DNA of 5,674 nucleotides, from contig JAGHAO010000012.1 in assembly GCA_021161495.1 (NCBI GenBank), positions 1-5,674 on the forward strand, read 5' to 3'. Positions 4,628 to 5,674 of the stretch are shown here, piece after piece. The translations under genes were made by a program, and so were the position numbers. Every line of letters starts with the position of its first letter. Positions within the stretch are counted from its first letter, which is position 1. This stretch comes from Caldisericaceae bacterium. Its GTDB lineage: Bacteria; Caldisericota; Caldisericia; Caldisericales; Caldisericaceae. Under the pieces are notes generated by a model. That model had not been told where the DNA came from. It saw only the letters and a program-made list of their open reading frames with translations, and searched no databases.

Positions 4628-5674
4628 TTATATTATAACCTTTATGCCGGCATTTGTTAAAAATTCGGAAAGTTCTTTTTTGTAATCTCCCTTTATGATT
4701 ATATGATGGTTTCCCAGAGGATTTTTCAGGAAATATTCCTTGACTTTTTCGTCGAATTCCACGTCGAGTTGAGTTCTGCACCTATTGTTCGAAAATTCCG
4801 TTTTTACAGTATAGCCGGTTGCAACAAACGCCTCCTTCAAATCTTTACCGCCGATTCTCAAAACCGTCACATCCCCTTCTCCGATTTTTCCTTCGATTCC
4901 CACGCCTTTTCCCGTTTCAAAGTGCGTTCTCAGAGCATAAGCGGAAACAAGCGAAACAGGCACGGTGCAATGAGCGAAATTCACCTTCACTCCGCTTTCG
5001 TGATCGCTTAAATACGAAACATTCGCCATAAACCCGGGTTTCCCGGAAACGATTTTCGCAACCTCCATAGAAATTGCGGCAGGCAGATCTCCTTCGCAAC
5101 TTGCCGTGATTCCTTCGGAGTTGAGTTTCGAAAGCGCAATACACCCCGTTGTGTTCAGCGGTTTTATGATGTCGAAGCACTGGACGGAAATGATATCGAG
5201 GCTGTGTCGTTTTATTATTTCTTTTAATGCGATGTAAAACTTAAACGCTCTTGCGATGTCTTCAATATCTCTCCCTATCAGTTTTCCCGCATTTTTTGCA
5301 AAATCCTTTGCAAGATTTTCCGCTTCTGCCGCATCCGCCTTTTCAAACGCTTCGAAGGATTCTTTTATATCGATGTGCTTTACCTTAATCTTGAAAGTTT
5401 TCTCAAATGTTTCGTCGGAATACGTGCTTGCAATGAGCCAATCGGACGGCTCCCCTATTGTTCCTATTGTCTTGCCGGCAAGAGGAAAACGCTTTCTTAA
5501 AAATTCATCGGAAAGGTCTTTGAGGTCGATAAGCTCCGTATCTTTTCCGTTTTTTCTTAAAAAGGAAAGGATTTCGATTGCTGCGGGAAGAGAATTGTTA
5601 TATTCGTTAAAAATCAGGATGTAAGGCGGAGAAAAACGCTGAAAAATCTCCCTGAATTTCGATTCCGTCCCTCC
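4628..5674 (-). CDS. L-fucose/L-arabinose-isomerase-like protein, N-terminus missing
   Basis: The frame is open to the window edge and gives 348 residues of a larger protein. In the visible part, GGTE (1-4) and NSLPAAIEILSFL (27-39) resemble the start of the second domain of FucI-like proteins. TIGEPSDWLIAS (72-83) is a family signature. CFDIIK (166-171), ASCEGDLPAAISM (191-203), HCTVPVSL (235-242) and a C-terminal GNHHIIIKGDY (321-331) match the metal-site and C-terminal regions. Glu194 and one of the His residues at 323-324 are the likeliest metal ligands, by analogy with FucI. Such enzymes convert aldoses to ketoses in the cytoplasm, but many family members have no tested substrate, so no sugar is named. 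The first Met in the visible part is residue 203, well inside the domain; the true start lies outside. About 50-100 residues are probably missing. The PEBP lipoprotein gene follows after 2 nt. Confidence 0.88.
   Translation of the reverse strand, partial: GGTESKFREIFQRFSPPYILIFNEYNNSLPAAIEILSFLRKNGKDTELIDLKDLSDEFLRKRFPLAGKTIGTIGEPSDWLIASTYSDETFEKTFKIKVKHIDIKESFEAFEKADAAEAENLAKDFAKNAGKLIGRDIEDIARAFKFYIALKEIIKRHSLDIISVQCFDIIKPLNTTGCIALSKLNSEGITASCEGDLPAAISMEVAKIVSGKPGFMANVSYLSDHESGVKVNFAHCTVPVSLVSAYALRTHFETGKGVGIEGKIGEGDVTVLRIGGKDLKEAFVATGYTVKTEFSNNRCRTQLDVEFDEKVKEYFLKNPLGNHHIIIKGDYKKELSEFLTNAGIKVII

Noticed and set aside
4626..4643. TATAAT-like box just upstream of the PEBP start
   Set aside because: On the minus strand TATAAT occurs in the end of the isomerase-like gene, but no matching -35 box stands at a proper spacing, and the distance to the ATG is only a few bases. 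It is probably coincidental.
4626..4781. N-terminal extension of the PEBP protein by 52 residues
   Set aside because: The extension lies inside the isomerase-like gene in another frame, is basic and featureless, and would bury a clear lipoprotein signal peptide that starts at 4625.

Overview
The window is bacterial and gene-dense, and every protein gene I can support lies on the minus strand. From right to left it holds: (1) the last 348 codons of a gene for an L-fucose/L-arabinose-isomerase-like protein, open at the window edge; (2) a gene 2 nt downstream for a small PEBP (YbhB/YbcL-type) lipoprotein; (3) a 190-nt intergenic region with a probable terminator, a G-rich tract and a well-formed sigma70-type promoter; (4) a three-gene unit of hisS (histidyl-tRNA synthetase), aspS (aspartyl-tRNA synthetase) and an unrecognised 185-residue integral membrane protein; and (5) about 344 nt at the left end with no credible gene but a cluster of short palindromic repeats.

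The hisS-aspS-membrane protein unit is tightly built. Both junctions overlap by exactly 8 nt, with the start codon of each downstream gene lying inside the last codons of the gene before it, and each internal start has its own Shine-Dalgarno sequence inside the upstream coding region. One promoter (TTTACA, 17-bp spacer, TATACT) about 28 nt upstream of the hisS start probably drives all three genes. The leader is too short for a T-box or other riboswitch. The isomerase-like gene and the lipoprotein gene form a second co-directional unit that appears to end at the hairpin and T-tract at 4017-4061.

Organism: base composition is moderately AT-rich by eye. The HisRS has a CxxC/CxxC/C/CxxC series in its central region of the kind I associate with Gram-positive and thermophilic bacteria. 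hisS next to aspS is common in Firmicutes and some deep-branching lineages. FucI-like proteins of this type are, as far as I recall, frequent in Thermotogota, Caldisericota-like and related anaerobes. I therefore lean towards an anaerobic, possibly thermophilic, deep-branching or candidate-phylum bacterium, with low confidence. Nothing here identifies a genus.

No rRNA, tRNA, CRISPR array, transposase or phage gene was seen. The parts least explained by known families are the repeat cluster, the membrane protein tied to the two synthetases, and the PEBP lipoprotein paired with a sugar-isomerase-like enzyme. I found no convincing new multi-gene system.
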